Shown: in pieces, positions 44,855 through 55,722 of the stretch
Layout of the letters: each line of letters opens with the position of its first letter
How positions within the stretch are numbered: position 1 is the stretch's first letter
Origin: Hofstenia miamia
Taxonomy: Eukaryota; Xenacoelomorpha; Acoela
Reading direction: 5' to 3'
DNA: 64,000 nucleotides
Assembly (NCBI GenBank): GCA_004352715.1
Contig: SCFE01000013.1
Location: forward strand, 2,240,228 to 2,304,227
Notes under the pieces: model-generated
Databases searched by the model: none
What the model saw: the letters and a program-made list of their open reading frames with translations, nothing else
What the model was told of the DNA's origin: nothing
Translations under genes and position numbers: made by a program

Positions 44855-45470
44855 AAAGGGGACCTAGAATTGTTTCTTGAGGAACACCAATGTTAACCAG
44901 GTAGTCAATCCAAAAAAATATTGTTTACATTTACTATGTGATATCTATGCTTCAAATATGCTAGTTATGAAATTTCTGCTATTATAAAAATAGCACATTT
45001 ACAATAATATTTTTATTAACATGCTATGATTAATAGATTCAGAGGCTTTGGAAACATCTAAACAAGCAATAGCTATGAATTTATTTGCGTCAAATGATGT
45101 AACTTTTATCCAATTTTTTCAAAATCCAAATTGAATATTTGACAACAGGTTTGCACTTGTTTAGGTGTTTCATTATTTGAACGTGCAATAATCACACAAA
45201 TAATTTGTTTATTAAGGATATGATTGAAATTGGTTGATAATTTTTCACAGGTGACACTGTCTTTCGTAAAAATAGGAGTAGCATGAGCAAGTGTTAAATA
45301 ATATGGAAAGCAATAATTTTTTTGTGCATTCATTAACTATATAAATAAATTTATATAAATGAAATTGTGTGCCTGTTTTGGGAGATTGTGAGCATGGAAT
45401 ATAATTTATAGAACACAGGTAAAATCTTCCACTGTCATCACAAAAAATGTGCATCATTAAAAGATATTTT
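44855..45470 (-). pseudogene. LINE RT N-terminal relic
   Basis: On the minus strand: 'YLTLAHATPIFTKDSVT' (about 45309-45259; RT block 'ITPIFKKG'), then 'LLDVSKASESINHSMLIKIL' (about 45060-45003; motif A with the first Asp kept and the AFD Asp lost), and 'YLVNIGVPQETILGPLF' (about 44912-44862; GVPQGTxLGPLLF block). The element is cut before motif C. It faces the + strand LINE C-terminal relic ending just upstream, so the two halves are not one co-linear copy. Confidence 0.78.
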
Positions 45471-45645
45471 TTCGAAAATATTTTTTTCTTGATATAATTC
45501 TCTTATCTATTACACTAGAAATTATTCTCTTGATATTAAANATCACAAAAAATGTGCATCATTAAAAGATATTTTTTCAAAAATATTTTTTTCTTGATAT
45601 AATTCTCTTATCTATTACACTAGAAATTATTCTCTTGATATTAAA
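45437..45645. other. Near-identical 104-bp duplication across a single n
   Basis: 45437-45540 recurs at 45542-45645 with one difference ('ttcgaaaat' versus 'ttcaaaaat'), separated by n at 45541. It is most likely an unmerged contig overlap between haplotypes. Confidence 0.8.
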
Positions 45646-48600
45646 ATATAATTTCGAAAGTATTATTTCAAGAAATTAATCAATTAAATGTAGTATTTCA
45701 TGTTGAAATTTTCTTAACTACAAGAGAAAATATACTTGAATATAAGAAATTAGTTTCTTAGAATTTCATAAAAATTTCGGGATATTTATATTTAAAAAAC
45801 AAGAGACTTTTTGAATGAGTGTGCTTAGGAATGTATGAAGGTGCAAAAAAGATAATTGAAAGGTTTACTTAGTTAACAACAAAATAATAACATAAGAGTG
45901 TCCTCCGTTATTTAATGACGCATTTCTATCAGAAGATGATAGATGCAAACACATGGTTCTTGTGATCACAAACAGTCCCCTTTTTTGGGGATGGTTCCTG
46001 GTTCTCAGTGTCCTAAGATCTTTTACAAAATGGTTTAAAGATATGAGCTCCTGTAACTGTTCTTTTTGGGTGCAGCTGCTAGCTTCTGTTTAATAATTTC
46101 TTGAAGACTGCTCAGAATACTGATAACCTCTTTGTAATGTACCATGATGGAAAAGTATTGTCCTTCAACCATTTGTTCTAAATAGCAACATTCAATTAGT
46201 GTGACTACAATTACCTAAAAATATGTGGATAAATTTGTAATTGATTTAAATATGTTTTAGAAAGAAAACCAGTTAAAACTGTGTTTATTGTTGTTTATAG
46301 TTGTTAAGCTATAATTGAGGTACTGCTAGTTAGAAATAGCCCATGGAGTTCCCAAATGCAGGTAACAATGCCTCACTAAATTGCTGTAACTGTTTCCTGG
46401 TAATTCCTAGCGTGAAGAAAATAACTTAAAGAAAAATTCTAAAAATCCTGCAAAATATTTAATTATTACATGAACACCTTAATTTGCTAGATGATAAAAT
46501 CACACACCATTAATGTGTTACTGCAAAGTCCAACAATTCAAGGCAATATTCAAGAAAAATAATATTAAATTGTGTTTGAAAGTGAACTAGGTGAAACTCA
46601 ATCTGAGTTGCATCAAGACAATAATGAATTGCAATGTATTTTACTAAAATTTATATCCAATTTGACTCAAGAAATCAAATGATGTTAGGCTTCAAGAAAT
46701 GAATTTCTAAATTCTGAGAATAAAATGTTTTTTTAATAATTGCCACTTTAGTTACAATGCAAAGATATGATATCATCAGATTCAAGCAGACATAGGTGAA
46801 GTCAAAATGAAGATTTTCAGAAATGCAAAGTTATATTTATAAATTAATGTTGCTTTAGGATGAACTTTTACAACAATGTAGTGATGTATCTGTTGATACA
46901 AAACTTAAGTGAATGCTTCAAATGATGTATAACCTACAATATTACAATAAGACAAACTTTATTATCAATAAAAAAAAATCTTATATTTTTTGGACTAAAT
47001 TTATTTTTGTTTGAATTTGATGATATGACAGTATGTATACTGTAATATTCTTTAAATGATGCATAGTTAATTAACTGAATGCTGTTTTTAAGCTACAAAA
47101 AGTAACAATAGAAATTTACAAATCAATAAGGACTGCACAGACCTTAGATGAATTATTGATATTGTACAACATTGTTATGAAATTTTAGCCTGAACATCTG
47201 GATGCGAACTCTTACCTGAGCATGAAAGATTTTTTCTTGAATTTTTTTAGACTGGTAATAATTTGTACATCCAACACTTGATTATAGTTATAAATTGCAG
47301 GATTAAACAATGATTGGCTCATAATTCATTTATTGTATGAAAGTTTTCTTAAGCTCATGATTTATTTTTTGTTCATACAAAGCCATTTTGCTGTCAATTT
47401 CTCTCATAGTAAAAGAGGAAACCATCTAAAATTGTGTACAGTATATTTTTGCATCACATGATTTCTTTATTTATGAAATCTAATTTTTGGTTTGAATTTC
47501 CTTCTGTCTTAGTGTAAAGAATATAATATTTCTATCACTAAAATAGTGACAGACATCTCTAGAGAAAGCAATTCTAGCCTTTTTCATCACAGGAGTAAGA
47601 AACAGTTTTTGTGGCTATGGGCAAATGTTAGATAGTGAAGCCAAATTCTGATTGATTCTCCTCTGATGGACATCTCAGTTATGTGGAAATTATATTTCAG
47701 CTTACAATACAGTCAGTTTTCTATATCAGAAAGAGGTTGTGATGTATGGTTGCAAGAATCATAATTGCATAATTTGACTCAAACACTTTCAAAAGTTGAA
47801 TTTTTCGCTATAATTTACACCACAAGAACCTTTCTAAAAGTGAGAGCAAATTCATTCTTGTGCAGTCTTCTAGTGTTTTTCGAAGTTATTCTCTATATAC
47901 GTTGCTTTAGTCTCTTAAATTAGGGTTTGAATAATAACATTTGTGGATGCCAAATCAAGTCCCCTATATAAAATAATACTCTGACATTGCTGCACAATTA
48001 AATTAACAAAAACAAAAGATATAAGATAAGAAATGATTAACAATGCAACTAGAAGTATTTGTACTTTTTGGGGTAAATTATTTTTCAATGCATATTTCCA
48101 TGGAAAAAAGCCTTATTTATAGACCACAAACCACTATTAACTGTAAGAATGCTAATGAAAATATCAAGTTGTTTAAAAAATGGAAAGTTATCTTAATGAA
48201 TTAATATAAAATAATATAAAGCCAGGAATGTTAAATACAAATGCAGATGGTTGTCATGTTGTGTAAATGGAATTCATCAGGAAACAGATTATTAAAAAAC
48301 AGCAAGATGTTGATACCATTCTAAAGATTATTAAGCATACTGTTTTAAATGGTGTTATTCTGCATCATCTCCGTATAGGAAATCGTTAGGCGAAGTATTA
48401 AAGTTAACACAAATATCTTACCACAGTATTAATTTTGTTAGTCATTTAAAAATGTCTAAATGGGTTGTTGTGAACAGTTAAGAAACTAATGTCCATGTGC
48501 CCATTGAAAAATTTAAAGGGTACTTTTAAGTGGCTTCGTGTATTACTAGGCACCCCAGGAACTTGTGCACAGAAATACATCTACATACTATGAACATAAA

Positions 48601-50830
48601 CTAAAAGCATTTGATTCTCCTTTTTATGGAAAAAATAAAATTAGAAAAATTGGTAATTTTTATAAATAAATAAACCGCAAGGTTGAATGAAAATTGCTCT
48701 TATGTAAGAACTGATGGAATGTCAAACTTTAATTAGGCTTAATTAGTCAACCAATTAAACCTAAAAGTATTATTTCAAAACTGCAAATTATTATATTCGG
48801 AATAAATTATTACCCAAAACTATCTTATATTATTTACAAAATTTGAATTCTATAACCCAAGGCAAGATTCGAACTGGCAACTCTACATAATAGTAGTGTG
48901 TCACATACACCACTTGGGTTTGTTTATTATTATTAGCCCTACAATCTTAAACACAAAATAAAGAATTGTACTTCTTGACTAACAACCTAGTTTCTATGCC
49001 ATGGGCATTTTATAAATTTTATGCTAAAATTCAGTTATTCATATGCTCAATCTAAATCAAGTGTTGCACTATTTGTGGCATACATGGACAACTTAAAAAG
49101 ACAGCAGAATGTAACTGTTGGCTAATATGATTATGTTCCAGTAGAATATGTTACTGATAATCAAAATTTCCCAAGTTTTTGTATAACTGCTTAATAATTT
49201 GCTTTGTTGACTCATTTCAATATTGGAAAATGAGTGCATAAAGTTGCTGCTGTCCGATTATGCAACTAAGATTCTTAACAAGTATACATCACAACCCCTT
49301 TCTGAAATATTTGCAATGTTAATGCTTGCCACAAAGCTAATAGGTGTTTTGTCAATTTACATCAGAAAACAGACTGCATTTTAGACTGGAATATAATCCC
49401 CCCAAAACTGAGCTGCCCATCAGAAGTGAATCAATCAAAGGTGTTTAAGCCAATAGCAAAGTTAATAAGAATTTAGCCTCACTATATAACATTTCTACAA
49501 AGCCACGAAAACTTCGTATTATTCCAATGAGAAGAGCTAGAATTGCATCCAAAGTATTAATGCATGCGTTTCTGAATTTCATCAGAGCAGTATTTTGAAC
49601 ATTATTAATAATGGTTGTTTCAAAAAGTGTACAAAATTACACTTATCAACCTTTATATTCAAATTGGTAGAAGAATTATAATATTAAATTGCTATAAAAA
49701 TATTTTTTTTAAATTTTTTGGAAAATTCAGATTGGCCTTTGTATATTTAAAGTTTTTGCTGAAAGGTTCAAGACAATAAACATTGTTTTTAAGCATGTTA
49801 TTTATATATGAGCCTTTATTACAGTTTGGCAGACCTTAAAGTATATACATACCAACAGTGATAAATTACAGAATTGCCCAACATATAAACAGAAGTTAAC
49901 AGCTGACTGAACAATTGTCAATGTGGAACGTATTTCAGCATGAAATAGTTCAATCTGATAACATATATTAGATTGATTGAAAAGGTTCAATTTTCTAAAG
50001 AACTATGAAGCAAACAAAAAACGCATCTATCAGAAATGAGAAATGGGGTTCTGAAACAAATTTCTGCTAACAATTGTAAAACAAACTTTTGCACAATGTA
50101 CAAACTATAGAAGCAATCAACAATCAAATTTAAGTACTTTATTTTTTTCCCAAACAATTTCATTCCTAGCCATAGAATGATTCAAATAGGAAAGTTGAAC
50201 ATAAATTCAGAATCGAACATTTCAACCGCAAAGAATAGAAAAACTACAATGTTTATCCTTGAGAAAAAAACTTTCAGTAGTACTAAGAAAAAAAGCACTG
50301 CTTAAAATTTTTGATTCAAACAAGAACTGCTTCAATTGTAAAATATATTGAACTAAAACCTGCTGCAGAAAGTGAGAAGATGAACGATATAAAAACTCAC
50401 ACTCCCTGCAGGACTTATCAGATATATTTTAATGTCCAACAAAAATGTAAACTAGCAGTAAATTTGCTTATAAATTTCCGTAATACATTATTTTTTTCTG
50501 TGATTAGAATACTAATACACTTTAAAATGGTCATTCTTACATAGAAAAGATATTTAAATTACCAGCGTTGTAAATACCACAGAAATAAACAACAAATCAT
50601 AAAAATTTTGATCGTAGCATATAGATATAGAAATTATGTAAACTGAATATAAACTCATAATTCATATGAAACTGATGTAATATAAACTATGCATCACATA
50701 ATGAAAGGTGTAAAAAGTCTAAATATATTACTAATTATAAATTAGGATTCTAAAATAATTCATATTTAGTGTTGTCTATTAACACTAATTTATTAAAATT
50801 AAATATAAGTGCATGTAGAAAAAATTTAAA
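45646..50830. other. Five kilobases of non-coding upstream sequence
   Basis: No protein, LTR or terminal repeat is supported here. It is AT-rich single-copy-looking sequence apart from the tRNA-like segment at 48855-48919. Its position directly upstream of the YY1 start suggests that it contains that gene's regulatory region. Confidence 0.5.
48855..48919 (-). tRNA. tRNA-like pseudogene (65 nt)
   Basis: On the minus strand a perfect 7-bp acceptor-like stem (acccaag/cttgggt) encloses a 4-bp D-like stem (gtgt/acac), a short middle hairpin (ctac/gtag) and a T-arm with the 'gttcgaatc' B-box core. At 65 nt it is shorter than a normal tRNA, the D loop lacks GG and the anticodon arm is irregular. 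I therefore call it a tRNA-derived relic (pseudogene or SINE head) and give no anticodon. Confidence 0.4.
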
Positions 50831-50862
50831 TTTCGCGCTTACGTCGTTGTCAACATGGCAGC
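50831..50862 (+). promoter_or_regulatory. YY1 gene start region: E2F-type, CRE-like and YY1/TISU-like sites
   Basis: tttcgcgc (50831-50838) matches the E2F consensus. acgtcg follows at 50841-50846 as a CRE-like half site. caacatggcagc (50851-50862) matches the TISU/YY1 consensus SAASATGGCGGC with one mismatch. This GC-containing island of about 30 bp stands out in AT-rich surroundings. It has no TATA box, so a TATA-less initiator-type promoter with transcription starting close by is likely. Confidence 0.55.
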
Positions 50863-50878
50863 AAAAAATGCAATTTAG
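50855..50878 (+). CDS. Upstream ORF of 7 codons before YY1
   Basis: ATG GCA GCA AAA AAT GCA ATT TAG, with A at -3 and G at +4 (strong initiation context). The stop ends 5 nt before the main ATG at 50884, which permits reinitiation but not overlap. Its ATG is the one within the YY1/TISU-like motif. Whether it is in the mRNA depends on the transcription start, which cannot be read from sequence. Confidence 0.4.
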   Translation: MAAKNAI

Positions 50879-50883
50879 TAAAC

Positions 50884-51340
50884 ATGACAGAATATTCTGA
50901 CATTAAAATTGAAGATTACACAACTGTGATTTTTGCAAATGAATCTTGTCAAGAAGTAGAAGTTGAGACTGCAGGTTGTGTGGATACCTCATTCCCTAAT
51001 CAAAATAATTCTACAATTTTCCAAGCATTTGGAGAAAATATTATTTTGCAATCTCAAGATTGTGATACGGACATTAATTCTAGAGAAATACGTAGACAAA
51101 ATGATTTTCCAAATATTATAGATTCAGTACAGTCTTCAAGTTCAAAAAGTATATCGGGTGTTTTATCTGGTTCGATCCCATTAAATTCAAGAAGATTTCA
51201 AGTTAGACTGCCGCTAAAAAGAAATAAAAAGACTGCAAAAAATAGAGATCTTGTTTGTCTTCCATCAAATTCATTTAAAAAATACTCACGCAATCATATC
51301 AAAGAGGAGGTTTCAGATTATGCTTTCAACATTTGGTCAG
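50884..51340 (+). CDS. YY1: YY1/Pleiohomeotic orthologue, exon 1
   Basis: This begins a C2H2 zinc-finger transcription factor that binds CCAT-core sites in the nucleus and can recruit Polycomb complexes. The 152 codons plus one base encode an acidic N-terminus with 'CQEVEVETAG' near residue 23, comparable to the EVETI block of vertebrate YY1. A basic stretch follows (about residues 103-140), then 'IKEEVSDYAFNIWS' at the end, comparable to the REPO segment (GEFSVTMWSS). The His and Gly runs of vertebrate YY1 are absent. The donor is TCAG|GTAGAC and the exon ends in phase 1. The four exons give 272 codons, all in frame. I chose 50884 because the upstream ATG opens a closed 7-codon uORF. Confidence 0.9.
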
Positions 51341-53714
51341 GTAGACATTTTATTTTGAAAATCGCCATTATACAAAATGGAGATTTTTTAAATTAAAAAT
51401 GGAGTTTAAGATGTCAGCTTTGATCTCATTTACAAAATGCAATTCCTATTCATCTACAATATCTTCAGTTTTTAGGTTACGCATATTTTTGAATATATGA
51501 ATAGTTCCACTTCAAATTTAGATAAATTTCATTCACCTTTTATGAAACGTAACAAATATAATTTTTATTTAAGAATTGTTTTTATATCGATGAAATTATC
51601 AATAGGAAAAATTAATATGAAAAAGTACTGGCAGTGCTTAGGATAGTAATAAATGAAATTCGTTACCGATTAGTTAGTAAAAAATTTTTGAATTTACAAC
51701 ATATTTTTTATATATATCTTTTAGATTCCAAATTTAAGGTTCTTTAGGATGTCGGTTTTCAACATTGCTTCTGCTTGTTTCAATTAAATTTCCTTTGGTT
51801 CATTCTAGTTATTGTTACATACTATAGCTTATAGTAAATTAGTACTTTGATCACTGACTTGTATGACTTTTCTTCAGAATTTATTCAAGCTACGCCGAAT
51901 TCCAGTAACCCGATGACAATATTTCAAATAATTTGTGAAATGAAAGCTACTTTTTAGTCCTACTTGCCCCAAGAAATGTTGATTTTCTTATGTTCCTTTA
52001 TTGCGATGTTCATGTATATCTAGATTTTTTATTGACTTGCAGTTCTTGTAAGATTACACTGTATAATTGCTTTTTGCTAGGAATAGGATCTGGATAGTGA
52101 ATTGAATATACAGGATACCGGATAATATATTGGTTAATTGTTACTAGGTTGACCCGAAATATTACTTTAAAAAAAAAACAAAAATGACCTTATTTTTATA
52201 ACAAAATATGACGGAATTTAGTTAAATATGCTCGAAAATATCACTATCTATTTTTCAAAATGATCCATCTAAGCAATATAAAACGTTTTCTATTACTGAG
52301 AAAGAGATATAAAACGAATACAAACACTCTTACCAATAATAATTCAATTTTTTTTATAGCAACTTCCCTAAATTATAATAACAGCACATAGATTTCCATA
52401 TATTATTGTGGTTAAGAATTCTATTATAAGCTAAAAATTTTCTTAATATAAAGAAACATCCCCCAATTGCAGCCGATGTTGCTTGACATTTTCGTAATTT
52501 GGAATGCAATTCCGATAAAATGTCCATTCCCTTTCCTTTGATTGTAACAGTGAAATCGGTATTTTCTAATGTTGACTTGATATGGGCTATTATTTCACAG
52601 GTATCATTTCCAAAATCAAGGGTGGGAGTAATAACAAAACTTGGTGGAATTTCAACTCTGCCAAACACTAAACAACTTTTTTATGTTAGCAGCTTTAATT
52701 GAGTCAATTAGATGTTCAACCCTCATATTTTGCCTATTACGCATGACACAATTCTGCAAAACGTTCCTTTAATATTCTTTCAGCAGCAAGCATATATAGC
52801 CACTCCTAGAAACGCGTCGGGTCAACAATTAGCTAGCAATTCAACTTCTCGGGGTTAGTCCAGGAAGTACATTAATTGAAATTGAATGAATATATATATA
52901 TTAGTTCAAATGCTTTATAGCTGCCACAATCCAGCATTAATTTTTAAGCTTTTTTCTTAATTATGCCAAACTAATACTTTTATGAATATTCAGACACAAA
53001 TATTACCGCATTTTTCAAAAAACGAAGATATGACTTTTATAACTTTATAACTCTCTATTTAGCTTCACCCCAGCTCTGAAAACCATATAATTTTATGCAG
53101 ATTGCAGAATAGACCGACAGAAAAAAAGTATTACTGTTATGACTTTTTTTGCTCTAATTAGTTATCAAAAACAACTTCATTTCTCAATTAACATCGACCT
53201 CTTGCGAATGAAAATAAATATTTAATAGACCTAGTTCCTGATATGTTGTTTGTTGTAAGACAACTTTCATATCTTGGAAAAATTATAGCTTTTTCCTCGA
53301 AAATTCTATTTTTTAAATCAAGTTATATCTCAGAATACATTATCCGAACAAATTGCCGATTTTACCGGATCACTACATTTTGCACTGCTCACTTTCTGAA
53401 AATTAATTTAAGGCTGTGACAGCCATACAATAAAATTTAATAGAATAAGGGAAATTATAAAAAAATATTAAATCAACCATTACAAATAAATGTATACTAG
53501 GCATGCCTGTGAAAACTAACCAATTATTTGTAATATATAATCAAACTGTATGTTGTTTTGGTTATTGAGGTCTGGTGAGCAAAAGACATGAAAAAACAGA
53601 TCTACGAGTACGCAAAGTTAAGGATCCATGATCTAATTGATATGTTACTGTAACTATTGTAACAAACATCAACTTGAAATATTTTTGTTGTAGTAATGAG
53701 TTTTTAATTTTTAG
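51341..53714 (+). other. YY1 intron 1
   Basis: GTAGAC donor and 'atttttag' acceptor, 2374 bp. It contains CCAT/ATGG cores close to the donor (51363-51401: 'gccattata', 'aaaatggag', 'aaaatggag') and a candidate small element at 52148-52826. The remainder shows nothing I can name. Confidence 0.8.
52148..52826 (-). mobile_element. Candidate 679-bp insertion with 10-bp inverted ends and one open frame
   Basis: gttgacccga (52148-52157) and tcgggtcaac (52817-52826) are perfect inverted repeats. Between them a minus-strand frame is open from 52668 to 52354 (104 codons, 'IPPSFVITPTLDFGND', 'FTVTIKGKGMDILSEL'), and protein-like text continues upstream in another frame ('MRVEHLIDSIKAANIKKL', about 52718-52665). 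I do not recognise the protein. No clean target duplication is visible, so the ends could be chance. Confidence 0.35.
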
Positions 53715-53856
53715 ATGATCGCAGCAATGAACTTGAAGATTTTCCTGATAACTCAGACAGTGATACTGAAGTCTATCAAACAATGCCTTCCAAGAAGATA
53801 GAGGTACTACCCGGCGTTGATCTGAGTGATCCGAAGCAATTATCCGATTTTGCTAA
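53715..53856 (+). CDS. YY1: YY1 orthologue, exon 2 (linker with DLSDPKQL)
   Basis: Begins after 'atttttag' and completes the split codon. It encodes an acidic stretch ('ELEDFPDNSDSDTEVYQTM') and then 'VLPGVDLSDPKQLSDFA'. The GxDLSDPKQLxxFA block is diagnostic for YY1/Pho proteins and precedes the fingers. The donor is GCTAA|GTCTAT, ending in phase 2. Confidence 0.92.
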
Positions 53857-53907
53857 GTCTATGTACATTTTTGTTTAACATATTTTTATGAACATTTGAA
53901 TATTTAG
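53857..53907 (+). other. YY1 intron 2 (51 bp)
   Basis: A minimal intron of 51 bp with GT at 53857 and AG at 53906-53907. It contains an in-frame TAA if not removed and is AT-rich in the style of splice-competent short introns. Confidence 0.85.
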
Positions 53908-53965
53908 TGTTACTCGAAAACGTAAATCAGAAACAGATTATAAAACTGTTGCATGTCCTCACCAG
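53908..53965 (+). CDS. YY1: YY1 orthologue, exon 3 (start of finger 1)
   Basis: Encodes 'VTRKRKSETDYKTVACPHQ', with the first zinc-ligand Cys of finger 1 (ACPH in vertebrate YY1). The donor is CACCAG|GTAAGT, phase 0. The intron splits finger 1 between its two Cys ligands. Confidence 0.92.
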
Positions 53966-54057
53966 GTAAGTTCAGTTAATTATTTTTTCTGTCTTATATA
54001 CTTTTTGTAATACAAAACAGTACAACTAGTATCGCTATCTATGTTTGTATATATATA

Positions 54058-55619
54058 CAGGGTGAGGCAAAAGTCACCCTCCAGTAAAAAGAAAAGGAAT
54101 TGTTTGTTATTATTCTATTTTTATTATATGTACATCTAATTATCACTAGGGTACAACACAAGATGCATTCAGCAGTTCATAATAACACTTCAAAACTTCA
54201 GTCAATGAGATGTTCGAATTGCTTACCCTCAGCAGCAATGCAGTGTTGCAATCGCATTGTAAAAGCATGTAAAACATTGGCCAAGTGGGTAGGAGTCAAT
54301 CTGCCACATTCATTCGTGATATTTTCTTGCAGTTGTTCGATTGTTCGTGGTCGATTATTGTAGACTACAGACTTCAAGTGACNAAAAATAATCTAAGGGG
54401 GTTAGATCGGGAGACCTTGCTGGCCATGGCAAAGGACCTGTCCTACCGATCCAGTGATTCGGAAAGATTTCATTCAAATATTCACGAACTTTTCTGACAT
54501 TTGCAAGTAAGTTTCACCATCTACTGTGTCCTGGAAGAAAAATGGACCAATTAGTCTTTGTCCAAGAATGCCGCACCAGACCATGATACGAGGATCGTGT
54601 TGAAAGTGCATTTCCTGTGACCATTGTGGATTTGATTCAGCATAAAAACGGCAGTTGTGACGATTCACATGGCCATTTAAATGGAAAATTGCCTCATCCC
54701 CAAAGGCTATATTGGATACAGATAGTTCATTATTCTCAACCCGTTCAAACGTTTCCATTGCAAAATTCATTCTCAAACCATAATCTTCTTCATCTAGTCC
54801 ATATGTAAATTATAGCTTATAAGGATGAAATTTATGGCTTTTTAAAATTCTGCCAACTGCCCTTTGACTGATTCCTACTTCGGCCGCGACTTTTCGTTGT
54901 GATTTGATTGGACTTCTACTAATTGTTGCTAATGTAAAAGGAGTAATTTCATCATCGGTAGATATTCTTGGACGCCCACTCCTTGGAGCATCGGCTACAT
55001 TTCCAGTTGTTTTAAATTTTCAACAATCTGGATATCGTTCTCTGATCCACTGTTTTATCTGGGTGACGAGCCTGAAAAATGTCACGTGCTTTTCTCATAA
55101 AGCAATAACCATCGCCAACGATAAGAATCAACTCGATTTTATCTTCTGTAGACAGTGGCATTGTTAGTGAATAGAAAATAAACAAACAAAGATTTCAATC
55201 AATAGCTGTGAGCCTGCGACTAAATTTGCAATCTAACAGAGCTAGATGGAAGACACTTACTCTAACTTTAAACTCTGTAATGGCGAAAATTCTTTCACTT
55301 GATTATTGGTATTTCAAGACAGCCAATTAAAACTGGTTGATTATGCGTCACATACCAAGCTAATTATAGCTAGTGAAATCGGAATGGAGAACAACAGTTA
55401 CGGACAGAGAGTTAGATGTAAATAATTAACTCCGCAATTTAAAAACATCATTGACTGATCGACTATTGAACTGTTGAACGTTTGAAGGGGTAGTATGCAC
55501 TGTTGAATGCATATTGTGTTATACCCTAGTCATATTTAGATGTACATGTACATATTTAAAAAATTGAGTAACAAAAATTCCCTTTATTTTTGCTGGGGCG
55601 TGACTTTTGCCTCACCCTG
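54058..55619. mobile_element. Mariner-type transposon, long terminal inverted repeats
   Basis: The first 19 bases 'cagggtgaggcaaaagtca' recur inverted at the end (55619), and TA flanks both sides (54056-54057, 55620-55621). Inverted similarity extends inward about 150 bp, e.g. 'tgcattcagcag' (54162) against the inverted 'tgcattcaacag' near 55510. About 1.56 kb long, with a single n at 54383 replacing about 5 bp present in the second copy. Confidence 0.92.
54130..55161 (-). pseudogene. IS630-Tc1-mariner transposase, disrupted
   Basis: The minus strand starts at an ATG at 55161-55159 ('MPLSTEDKIELILIVGDGY') with the N-terminal helix-turn-helix part. It then has a frameshift, 'DAPRSGRPRISTDDE' (GRPR-type linker, about 54990) and 'VGISQRAVGRILKSH'. 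The DDE core follows: 'FGDEAIFHLNGHVNRH' (54702-54655, catalytic Asp), 'RIMVWCGILGQRLIGPFFF' and, near 54440, the 'PARSPDLT' region of the second Asp. Two stops, one frameshift and the n at 54383 break it. It encodes the cut-and-paste enzyme that targets TA. It lies antisense to YY1. Confidence 0.88.
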
Positions 55620-55722
55620 TATATCTTACAAGAATGACGACACGAGCAATCAATCAAAAAAACTGATTGAAAAATCAATGCTTGACACTAGTGTCAAAAA
55701 GATAATTAACATCGNATATATA

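Noticed and set aside
54383-54383. Frameshift in the mariner transposase at 54383 as a natural mutation
   Set aside because: The n replaces about 5 bases that are present in the neighbouring copy, so this particular break is a sequencing or assembly problem. Other stops in the gene are real in the given sequence.
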